Shown here piece by piece: positions 28,059 through 34,986 of a stretch of 64,000 bases of DNA (the first letter of the stretch is position 1; every line of letters begins with the position of its first letter). The position numbers were made by a program, and so were the translations under genes. The notes beneath the pieces are model-generated. The model was not told the origin of the DNA and made no database searches. It worked only from the letters and a program-made list of their open reading frames with translations. Location of the stretch: positions 1 to 64,000 of the forward strand of contig JBBRLB010000003.1 in NCBI GenBank assembly GCA_038231575.1, written 5' to 3'. Source of the stretch: CAITWF01 sp038231575. GTDB lineage: Bacteria; Verrucomicrobiota; Verrucomicrobiia; Opitutales; Opitutaceae.

Positions 28059-28453
28059 AGCTTGTGCTCGACACCAGTGCTTACAGCCTGCTGGCGCGCC
28101 GCCACACCGACGCGGCCGCAGCCGTGCGCGAGGCCACCCGCCTGTTTATTCCGGCAATCTGTCTGGGCGAACTGCACACCGGCTTTCGTAAAGGCGCCCG
28201 CCCGGTGGAAAATCTTCGTGTGCTCGAAAATTTTCTTTCCACTTATGAAGTAGCCGTGGTGGACGTGGATGCCCACGTCGCGGAAACCTACGGCTCCATC
28301 CACGACGCGCTGCGCCGCGCCGGCACGCCGATTCCAACCAACGATCTCTGGATCGCCGCCTCGTGCCGCTGCCTCGACGGCGCGCTGCTGACCTCCGACC
28401 GGCATTTCGAACTGGTGCCCGACCTGTCGTTGCGGCTGATTTCTCCCAGCTAA
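28055..28453 (+). CDS. vapC: PIN-domain ribonuclease toxin (VapC family)
   Basis: A 132-residue PIN-domain RNase. The four acidic active-site residues can be placed: D6 in LVLDTSAY, E39 in LGELHTG, D97 in TNDLWIAA and D115 in LTSDRHF. Such toxins cut tRNA or rRNA when released from the antitoxin. The ATG at 28055 overlaps the antitoxin stop. An in-frame GTG at 28049 is less likely. The pair sits between two copies of the gcvP 3' end and looks like recently acquired cargo. Confidence 0.9.
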   Translation: MKLVLDTSAYSLLARRHTDAAAAVREATRLFIPAICLGELHTGFRKGARPVENLRVLENFLSTYEVAVVDVDAHVAETYGSIHDALRRAGTPIPTNDLWIAASCRCLDGALLTSDRHFELVPDLSLRLISPS

Positions 28454-28484
28454 TTTTTCATCCTGCGACGCTGCGCCGCGCAAG

Positions 28485-28598
28485 GAACTCGCGGCCTTCC
28501 CCGATCGCTTCACGCGCGCGAGCAAATTCTGGCCGAGCGTCGGCCGCGTCGACAACGTCTACGGCGACCGCGACCTCGTCTGCTCGTGTGTGGGGATG
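28485..28598 (+). pseudogene. Duplicated 3' fragment of gcvP
   Basis: This fragment is colinear with gcvP 27532-27645 and encodes ELAAFPDRFTRASKFWPSVG and onward, with one amino-acid change (Asn to Asp). It has no start and breaks off after GM, 9 codons before the gcvP stop. Immediately after it, at about 28600, the truncated helicase gene begins on the other strand. The synonymous pattern of the differences shows that both copies evolved as working gcvP genes before being brought together. Confidence 0.88.
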
Positions 28599-28599
28599 C

Positions 28600-29712
28600 C
28601 CGCGGGCAGTCCCAGCCAGTCGTCAGTGCGGTCTTGAAAAGGACCACCTTCACTTCCGTCGAGTCCTGAATTCGGGAGGCGTCCATGCGACGGATGATGC
28701 ATCCGCCGTGAGAAATTTCCTCCCGGTCTTGAAAACAATGCACGATCTCGTTCACGGCTAGTGGGCCGGTCACGCGTTGAAGCACCTGCACAACGTCATC
28801 TAACGGAGTCAGGGTCAGTCTGGTGTCGGTGCCATCCTGCACCTGCACGACGAGCACGGGTTTCACGGTCTCCTTTTCTTTTTCTTTCGTGCAGTAGGAT
28901 TCCCAGCGCTGGCAAAAATGCATCCATTTCTCCGCCGCATTCTGCAGGTGCGTGAGGTCGCTTTGCACGGATTCTGACTTGTTCGTCGTGACGATGATCA
29001 AATCCTTCAACAGACCACTTTGCCGCACCATTTCTGGAGTGATGTTCACTGGTCGCTGAGTGCGCGTCGTGTTCCCGAGCAACTCCGTGAACCGCTGCGG
29101 CGTAGCACTCATGCCGAGCACCAACGGCACGGCGGGCAACTCATCTGCGTCCGATCCCGTGATAAATTTCTGCATGATCGGCTTGCGGGATTTTTCGGTG
29201 ACCCCGGCGCCGCGGTGCGCCTCGTCGATGATCAGGATAAAATCCTCCGGCCCGGCCGCGATGGTGTTGGCCACGGTTTGCCAGAACGTGAAGGTCTTCT
29301 TGTCTCCACCCTTGGTCAGCAGCTTGTCTTTGCCGAGGAGCTGCGTGTTGATGAAATAGACATGGCCCGGAACGAGGCGCTCCTGATCGAACGTGTCGCT
29401 CTCCACCGGTATCAACCGATGCAACGGCATATGATCACCCGCCGCGTTTAGTTTGCTCAGGCTTTGTCGATTCAGCTCTGGCGAATCCGAGAGCCAGAGG
29501 AAGATCGTGTTCGGTCGCGGGGCGATGCCATCGGCACCACCCAAAGTCCAGTCGATCACCGCTGCCACCGTGATCGTCTTGCCTGAGCCGGTTGGCGCAC
29601 TGAGCACGATCGCTTGGGGTTCTCCGTTGCGCAGATCGCTGCGGGCCGAATCCAATTTGGAGAGAATGCTGCGCGCCGAGGTGACCTGAAAATCTTTGAG
29701 TTCAATCTTCAT
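28600..29712 (-). pseudogene. Truncated Res-type helicase/restriction subunit
   Basis: The N-terminal 370 residues or so of a superfamily 2 helicase like the Res subunit of type III restriction systems. Motif I is SAPTGSGKT, motif II is IIDEAHRG, motif III is GMSATPQRF and the reading ends in the late motif FKTALTTGWDCPRA. Full-length relatives are usually 800-1000 residues with a nuclease domain at the end. Here the homology stops at about 28600, exactly where the gcvP fragment begins, and the frame then runs through antisense gcvP sequence to 28510 as an arginine-rich tail. The gene is therefore broken and probably inactive. Confidence 0.8.
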
Positions 29713-29723
29713 GGCGTAGGGCG

Positions 29724-30029
29724 TCAGTGATTCAGCGCGTCCTGCGTGTTGATACGGAAATTTTCCAGGTAGCTTTTGTAGAGCTGCACGCAGTCATATT
29801 TGCGGCCGAGCGTGCGCCGCATCTGGCCGAAATTTTCTTCACTATCTGTAACGAGGAAGATCCATTTGATATCATCTCGCTCGGCCAACTTCTCGCGGAA
29901 GGCGCGGAACTGCTTTTCCTGAATCAACACCGCGAAGGGTGAATGCTTGGGCAGGAACCACGGCGTGGAACCTTTGGATTCCTCTCGCTCACCCCGACAT
30001 CCGGCGACCATCCACAGGATCGGCAAGAT
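29724..30029 (-). pseudogene. C-terminal remnant of a DNA methyltransferase (Mod-like)
   Basis: About 100 residues matching the C-terminal end of adenine-specific methyltransferases that are encoded with Res-type helicases: ILWMVAGCRGE, then PFAVLIQEKQFRAF, IKWIFLVTDSEENFGQMRR and VQLYKSYLENFRINT. The catalytic DPPY region and everything upstream are missing. A stop codon lies just before GCC ATC TTG at about 30033, with unrelated sequence beyond. It precedes the helicase by 11 bases in the usual mod-res order. Neither half can work as it stands. The identification is from family resemblance and is moderate. Confidence 0.6.
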
Positions 30030-30108
30030 GGCCTACTGCGGGCGGCATCCCTCAAGAGCGAAAGCGGTGTGGAAGGGAATGGACGGATTGCGCATGACCA
30101 TCCCCAGT

Positions 30109-30151
30109 TCGCACTACCGTTAGTAGGGTGTAAAGCATAACACTACCAATG
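30109..30151. promoter_or_regulatory. Possible operator for the XRE regulator
   Basis: The segment holds CACTACC twice plus GTAG in inverted order (CACTACCGTTAGTAGGGTG and AACACTACC), 40-80 bases upstream of the XRE gene. The CTAC/GTAG half-sites recall the vapBC operator at 27769. Confidence 0.3.
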
Positions 30152-30191
30152 CTCGGGTGTCGGGCGGCGCGGGCTCCGGCTAATCTCGACC

Positions 30192-30494
30192 GTGGCAAAC
30201 GAGATGGCGAAGCGCCTGCTGGCGCGAATCAAAGAACTCCGGGAAGCCCTCGGACTCAGTCAGGAGGCGTTTGCCGAAAAAGCCGGGCTCACCTATAAAT
30301 ACTACCAGAAGGTCGAAGCCGGCCGGAAGCGCGACATCCGCCTCTCGACCTTGGAAAAACTGGCCAAAGCCTGCGGAGTAGAGCTGTGGGAACTGCTGAA
30401 CTTCGAGGCCGGGCCACTGGCTGTTGGCGAAGATCCTCCGGCGGTGCCCGCCGCCAAACCCGCCAGCCGTCGCAAAGGCCGACGCAAGGCGTAA
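30192..30494 (+). CDS. XRE-family transcriptional regulator
   Basis: A 100-residue helix-turn-helix protein. Residues 10-70 are an XRE/Cro domain (IKELREALGLSQEAFAEKAG, then TYKYYQKVEAG and LSTLEKLAKACGVELWELL). The tail is Pro/Ala-rich and ends in SRRKGRRKA. It probably served as control protein for the neighbouring restriction-modification remnant or regulates the toxin pair downstream. It starts at GTG 30192, with an ATG at 30204 as alternative. Confidence 0.85.
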   Translation: MANEMAKRLLARIKELREALGLSQEAFAEKAGLTYKYYQKVEAGRKRDIRLSTLEKLAKACGVELWELLNFEAGPLAVGEDPPAVPAAKPASRRKGRRKA

Positions 30495-30583
30495 GGTAGG
30501 CACACTATTTCTCCACCGCGCGCGTCGGCTGTGCCGGTGGACCCGTTGACACTGCGCGACCGCCGGCCCACCCTGCCCGCGTC

Positions 30584-30781
30584 ATGGCCAAGCCGCACAA
30601 AGTCGAAGAGCCCGCCGCGTCCTACGGGATCACGCCGAAAAAGTCGGCGCGCGCGGTAGCGCCTGCGAAGAAGACATCTGCGACCCGCGCTATTCGTTAC
30701 GTGGACGACGCCGCTTTTCGCAAAGCGGCTGACAAGGTTTTCAAGACTCACGACGAGCTCTTCCGGAAACTCGCCCAGTGA
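30584..30781 (+). CDS. Putative antitoxin of the Doc-type pair
   Basis: A 65-residue basic protein of unknown family. A Lys/Ala/Pro-rich N-terminal half is followed by a predicted helix (DDAAFRKAADKVFKTHDELF). It is placed directly before a Doc/Fic toxin and overlaps it (GTGA), which is the main reason to call it an antitoxin. It is not recognisably Phd/YefM. A TTGACA at 30545 may be its -35 element. Confidence 0.6.
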   Translation: MAKPHKVEEPAASYGITPKKSARAVAPAKKTSATRAIRYVDDAAFRKAADKVFKTHDELFRKLAQ

Positions 30782-31167
30782 ACGATGAGCCGGTCTTTCT
30801 TTCCCGTGACCAAGTGCTCGCCCTGCATCGCGTCTCGTTAGAGCGGCATGGCGGGCTCGACGGCCTGCGCGATCCCGGGCTGCTGGACTCCGCCCTGATG
30901 CAACCGGAGGCCACTTACTTCTACGGTGACGGCGACGTGAGCGCCATCGCGGCGGCCTACGCCTTTCATCTTGCCCAAAACCAACCCTTCATCGACGGCA
31001 ACAAGCGCACCGCGGTGGGCGCAGCCCTTACTTTTCTCGAAGGCAACGGCGTCGACACCGACGGATTTGATGGCCGCAAACTCTACGACGCCATGATTGC
31101 CATCGCCGACAGGCGCCTCGACAAGGCTGGTCTTGCTGCGGTGTTTCGCGCGCAGCTCTCAGGGTGA
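30778..31167 (+). CDS. Death-on-curing (Doc/Fic) family toxin
   Basis: A 129-residue Doc-type protein. Classical Doc phosphorylates EF-Tu using a degenerate Fic motif HxFx(D/N)xNKR. Here the motif reads NQPFIDGNKRTA (residues 68-79), with Gln at the usual catalytic His position. The remaining helices (LHRVSLERHGG, LDSALMQPEATYFYGDGDVS) are typical of the family. It starts at GTG 30778, overlapping the upstream stop. It is the last gene of the accessory island, and the 160 bases after it hold nothing I recognise. Confidence 0.85.
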   Translation: MNDEPVFLSRDQVLALHRVSLERHGGLDGLRDPGLLDSALMQPEATYFYGDGDVSAIAAAYAFHLAQNQPFIDGNKRTAVGAALTFLEGNGVDTDGFDGRKLYDAMIAIADRRLDKAGLAAVFRAQLSG

Positions 31168-31328
31168 ACGGTCTTGAGCAACGGAGTTTTGAACAGAAGA
31201 AAACGAAGGGAACGAAGCCTCAGCCTTGGCTCTCCGGCGTCTCTGCAGACAGGTTCACCCCACGCCTTCAGCTTCTTCGTTTCCTTGATTACCTTCTGTA
31301 AAATGATCAGTGCCTGGTCAGGCCCGCC

Positions 31329-32423
31329 TCACACCAGCCACGTCTTCAGCGACGTAATCCGGGGGAACGACGCGGGCAGCTTTTCCCAGTTGTCGCCGCT
31401 GTCGCGCGAATAAAACAACTCGCCGCCCGTCGTGCCCATGTAAACGCCAGCGGGCGTCAGCGGGTCGCTGGCCATCGCGTCGCGCAGCACGCCGACGAAA
31501 TGATCTTTCTGCGGCAGACCTTTCGTCAGCGCACGCCACGTGCGGCCGTGATCGCGCGTGCGCCAGACTTTCAGTGCGCCGTCGGGCACCACGCGGTTGT
31601 TGTCCGCCAGCAACGGCACGACGAACAAATCGTGCGCCGTCGCGGCCATCGGGAAACCGAAGTCGTGCGGCAGACCGGCGGAAATTTTCGTCCACGTGTC
31701 GCCCGCATCCACCGAGCGAAACACGCCGCCGTGAAATTGCAGCGCGAGCGCGCCGGGCCGCGACGCATCGAGGACGATCTTGTGCACGCAACGGCCCATG
31801 TCGGGATCCTTGATGAATTCGGGCGCGACGTTGTGCAGCCCCTGGTTGCAGAGTTTCCACGTCTCGCCACCATCGTCGGTGCGAAACACGCCGGCGGACG
31901 AGATCCCAACCCAGAGGCGCTGCGCATTCGTCGGATCGACGACGATCGAGTGCAGACACAAGCCGCCAAAGCCCGGCGTCCAGCGTGGGCGGGTCGGATG
32001 GTTCGTCAGGCCGGTCAGCTCGGTCCACGTGTCGCCATCGTCGCGACTCACGAACAGCGCGGCATCGTCGACGCCGGCATACCACGTCTTCGGCTGCGAG
32101 GGATGCCCGGGCACGATCTGCCAGATGTGTTTCAATTCCGCTTTCGAACCCTTCGCGAATTTCGGATCGAGCTTCACGCCTTTCCACGTCGCGCCGAAAT
32201 CCTTTGAGATGCGAATGGTGGGCCCGTGCTCAAAATGTCCGGTGCCGGCGAGGATGCGGCCCTTGCGACTGTCGCCGCACAAACTGAAAACTTCCCAGCC
32301 ACCGAGATGCGGCCCCGTGAGTTTCCACTCGGTGCGCGCTTCATCGCCGTGATAAAGAAACACGCCCTTCACCGTGCCGATGAGCAGCACGAGCTTGCGG
32401 GGGGCAGGGGTTCCCTTGACCAT
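31329..32423 (-). CDS. BNR/sialidase-type beta-propeller protein
   Basis: A 364-residue protein made of repeated beta-propeller blades with Asp-box motifs: SKDFGATWKG, SRDDGDTWTE, TDDGGETWKL, SVDAGDTWTK, TRDHGRTWRA and SRDSGDNWEK. Six such blades point to a VPS10/sialidase-like propeller. No sialidase catalytic arginine triad can be identified, so an enzymatic role is not claimed. There is no signal peptide with the ATG at 32423, so it may be cytoplasmic. A longer frame to 32504 exists. Proteins of this type are often annotated as glycosyl hydrolase BNR repeat. Confidence 0.8.
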   Translation of the reverse strand: MVKGTPAPRKLVLLIGTVKGVFLYHGDEARTEWKLTGPHLGGWEVFSLCGDSRKGRILAGTGHFEHGPTIRISKDFGATWKGVKLDPKFAKGSKAELKHIWQIVPGHPSQPKTWYAGVDDAALFVSRDDGDTWTELTGLTNHPTRPRWTPGFGGLCLHSIVVDPTNAQRLWVGISSAGVFRTDDGGETWKLCNQGLHNVAPEFIKDPDMGRCVHKIVLDASRPGALALQFHGGVFRSVDAGDTWTKISAGLPHDFGFPMAATAHDLFVVPLLADNNRVVPDGALKVWRTRDHGRTWRALTKGLPQKDHFVGVLRDAMASDPLTPAGVYMGTTGGELFYSRDSGDNWEKLPASFPRITSLKTWLV

Positions 32424-32515
32424 GGCGGGTGGGTTTGACGGGAATCTCGTCCTCGCGCGAGACGTTTTCTTTCCGGCTTTCAACTTCTCCGCTTCGCCCT
32501 TCAACTTTCCACCTC

Positions 32516-33307
32516 GTGAAAATCATCCGCCACCTCACCCCCAGCGGCCCCGCTTATGCCGCGCTCCAACCCGACGGCTCCGCTCGCGAAATTTCCGGCG
32601 ACATTCTCGGCGACTTCCGCGTGACCGACAAAGTCGTGCAACCTGGCAAGCTCCTCGCGCCGATCGTGCCGACGTGCATGCCCGCGATCGGGCTCAACTA
32701 CGCGAAGCACGCCGCCGAGGGTGGCAAGCCGCCGCCGGTGCGCCCGATGTGGTTCATGAAACTGCCCGGCACGCTGCAAAACCCCGGCGACCCAATCACA
32801 TTGCCCGCGTCGCAGCCCACCACACAGCCCGACTACGAAGCCGAGCTCGCGATCGTCTTGAAGCAGGACGCCCGCAATCTCACCAAGGCGAACGCGATGG
32901 ACTACGTGCTCGGCTTCACGTGCGCCAACGACGTCAGCGCGCGCGACTGGCAGCGCGAATTCGGCGGCGGCCAGTTCTGTCACGCGAAGAGCTTCGACAC
33001 GTTTTGCCCGCTCGGCCCGGTCATCGTCACACCCGACGAAATCGGCAACCCGAACGCGCTCCGCATCCGCTCGATTCTCAACGGCACCGTCATGCAGGAC
33101 TCCAGCACCGCCGACATGATCTTCGACGTGCCGACCGCACTCGAATTTCTCACCGCGGACAAGACACTGCCCGCTGGCACCGTGATTCTCACGGGCACGC
33201 CCGAGGGTGTCGGCTTCGCCCGCAAGCCCCCCGTGTGGCTCAAAGCCGGCGACACGATCTCCATCGAAATCGAAAAGATCGGCACGCTGACGAACCCGGT
33301 GGTTTGA
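32516..33307 (+). CDS. Fumarylacetoacetate hydrolase family protein
   Basis: A 263-residue FAH-superfamily enzyme that would cleave or hydrate a 2-keto-acid in a metal-dependent way. Family blocks are IGLNYAKHA, DYEAELAIVL (metal ligands Glu/Glu), FTCANDVSARDWQ, KSFDTFCPLGPVIV, VPTALEFLTADKTLPAGTVI and LTGTPEGVGF. Substrate cannot be told from sequence; members include fumarylpyruvate hydrolase and 2-keto-3-deoxy sugar-acid hydrolases. The GTG at 32516 is preferred because residues upstream are non-conserved, and it leaves 92 bases from the divergent BNR gene. A strong palindrome follows the stop. Confidence 0.88.
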   Translation: MKIIRHLTPSGPAYAALQPDGSAREISGDILGDFRVTDKVVQPGKLLAPIVPTCMPAIGLNYAKHAAEGGKPPPVRPMWFMKLPGTLQNPGDPITLPASQPTTQPDYEAELAIVLKQDARNLTKANAMDYVLGFTCANDVSARDWQREFGGGQFCHAKSFDTFCPLGPVIVTPDEIGNPNALRIRSILNGTVMQDSSTADMIFDVPTALEFLTADKTLPAGTVILTGTPEGVGFARKPPVWLKAGDTISIEIEKIGTLTNPVV

Positions 33308-33326
33308 AGATCGAGGCTGGATCGTT

Positions 33327-33374
33327 GTAGGCCCGGCCGGTGGCCGGGCTCAACCGGCCACCGGCCGGTTCTAC
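33327..33374. repeat. GTAG...CTAC hairpin between convergent genes
   Basis: Arms of 21 bases (left GTAGGCCCGGCCGGTGGCC and two more bases; the right is its near-perfect inverse) around a 6-base loop, with two mismatches. It sits 19 bases after the FAH gene and 26 bases after the stop of the convergent esterase gene. There is no T-run, so it may be a factor-independent stop or a REP-type element. Confidence 0.75.
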
Positions 33375-33400
33375 ATTTCCTGCACAGCCGCGGCCGCCCC

Positions 33401-34687
33401 TCACCGCGCCGGCTTGAGATGCACGTCGGCGAAATCCAAGAACACCTGCCAATCCTCCGGCGAAACGATGTGGGGACCGGTGTGATAGTAGAAGCCGATC
33501 GAGCCCGTGATGACCGGTGTCTCCGTCGCGGGCATTTCCGTCACGCCCAGGCCTTTTTTGCCGAAGAGCCGGTAGACGGGCTCCGCGGCGATGGCCGCCA
33601 AAAATTCTCCGCGCGGATCGGCGCCGAGATCCGTGGTGCCCGCCGTGAGAAAGACGGGATGCGGGGCATTGAGGGCAATCAACTCGTGCGCATCGACTGG
33701 GAGATCGTTCCAGTGGTCGAGGTATTTTTGGAAATTGCCCGCGAACCACCACGGGAAGCGAATCGCGATGTCATTGACCGTCTCGCCGAAGTCGCGCCGC
33801 GACAGCGCCGAACCCATCTCGCCGGCGCACGCGGCGAACACCAGCGCGAAGCGCGGGTCGCGCGCACCGGCCCACAGCGCGGTTTTGCCGAGCCGGGAAA
33901 ATCCCATGAGCGCAACCCGCGACGGATCGACCGCGCGATCGGTGACGAGAAAGTCGAGGGCCCGGCTTGCCGCCCAGCCCCAGACGCTGAACGCGCCCCA
34001 CTCATCCGCCGCCGGCTTGGTCTGGCCGGGCGCGTAGGCGAGCGCTTGCACGCCGCCCGTGTGGCTCGTGGGAACGTCGGGCTGGATATCGGTGTAACGC
34101 AAAATCGCATAGCCATAACCGCGCGCCATCATCTCGGACGCCGGGCCGATTTCGGTCGGCCGCGCCCAGCCGGGCCGTTTGGCCGCTTCGTTTTCCGCCT
34201 CCGTCGGGACCTGCGCCGAGTCGGAAAAAAACGAGAGATGCAAAATCACCGGCACCGGGCCGCGCGCGCTGGCCGGCAGGTAGAGATTCATCTTCACCTT
34301 CACCTTCAGCGCCGATTCGCCCTCGCCGAATTTTCCGACGACGAGTTGACGCGTCGCCTTGCCGGCGAGCGCGCCCCTCTCGGTCTCGACGACTTCCCAT
34401 GAAACCTTCGGTGCGCGCGGCGGCACGCGGCCCAGAATTTCGTTTTCGTAGTGCCGGATGAGCTCCGGACGACGCTGGCTGGTCCAGGTGTCGGGATCGC
34501 GAACCCGCTGGCCGTTCTCCAGCAGGAGCGGATCGGGCAGGGTGTAGGTGCCGACTTTTGACTCGTCGTAATTTCGCGCGCGGAGCGGAGGGGCCGGGCT
34601 CGGCGCGGGTTCCGCCCCGCCCAGCAGGCCCTGAAGCGAAAGCGCGGCGATGATTGAAAACGTGAGCCGAAGTGCGGGGGTATTCAT
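33401..34687 (-). CDS. Glucuronoyl esterase (CE15), secreted
   Basis: A 428-residue carbohydrate esterase of family CE15, which cuts the ester between glucuronoxylan 4-O-methylglucuronate and lignin alcohols. The nucleophile elbow is GFSRLGK (S264); E290 in CAGEMGS and H406 in HTGPHIVSPEDW complete the triad. NYDESKVGTYTLPDPL and RPELIRHYENEILGR are typical N-terminal blocks. The ATG at 34687 gives a signal peptide ending near LLGGAEPAP. It is divergent from a GH42 galactosidase across a palindromic operator, so it is likely induced together with it during plant-polysaccharide use. Confidence 0.88.
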   Translation of the reverse strand: MNTPALRLTFSIIAALSLQGLLGGAEPAPSPAPPLRARNYDESKVGTYTLPDPLLLENGQRVRDPDTWTSQRRPELIRHYENEILGRVPPRAPKVSWEVVETERGALAGKATRQLVVGKFGEGESALKVKVKMNLYLPASARGPVPVILHLSFFSDSAQVPTEAENEAAKRPGWARPTEIGPASEMMARGYGYAILRYTDIQPDVPTSHTGGVQALAYAPGQTKPAADEWGAFSVWGWAASRALDFLVTDRAVDPSRVALMGFSRLGKTALWAGARDPRFALVFAACAGEMGSALSRRDFGETVNDIAIRFPWWFAGNFQKYLDHWNDLPVDAHELIALNAPHPVFLTAGTTDLGADPRGEFLAAIAAEPVYRLFGKKGLGVTEMPATETPVITGSIGFYYHTGPHIVSPEDWQVFLDFADVHLKPAR

Positions 34688-34763
34688 TCGACGATCGATT
34701 CGCTTCACGTTGGGCGATCCGCCGGTGCCGGCAATCGCGAATACCCCAGAAGCCTCCCTCGGC

Positions 34764-34788
34764 GTTTGTAACGTAATACGTTACAAAC
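34764..34788. promoter_or_regulatory. Perfect 25-bp palindromic operator
   Basis: GTTTGTAACGTA, a central A, then TACGTTACAAAC: two perfect 12-base inverted arms. It lies about midway in the 299-base gap between the CE15 gene and the GH42 gene and can serve both. Its form (TTGTAACG..CGTTACAA) resembles operators of sugar-responsive LacI- or GntR-family regulators. No regulator gene is adjacent. Confidence 0.75.
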
Positions 34789-34986
34789 AGGATTGCGGCT
34801 CACGCGGGGTTTCCCCCGGCTCGAGCAGGTCAAGGTCTCTGACCTGCCGCGGCCCAGGCGTGGCAAGCGCCGGGTTTTCGTCGCCCGCTATTCTGCCAGT
34901 CCGTGACTGCGAGGAACAAAGCCGGACTGTCACGCCCGGATTTGATTTCTGTTTCACCGCCCGGCGCGCCAGTTTCGGGCCGCCCC

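Noticed and set aside
27532..28598. The repeat-flanked vapBC was considered as a composite transposon.
   Set aside because: There is no transposase, no terminal inverted repeats, and the flanks are gcvP coding sequence in direct orientation.
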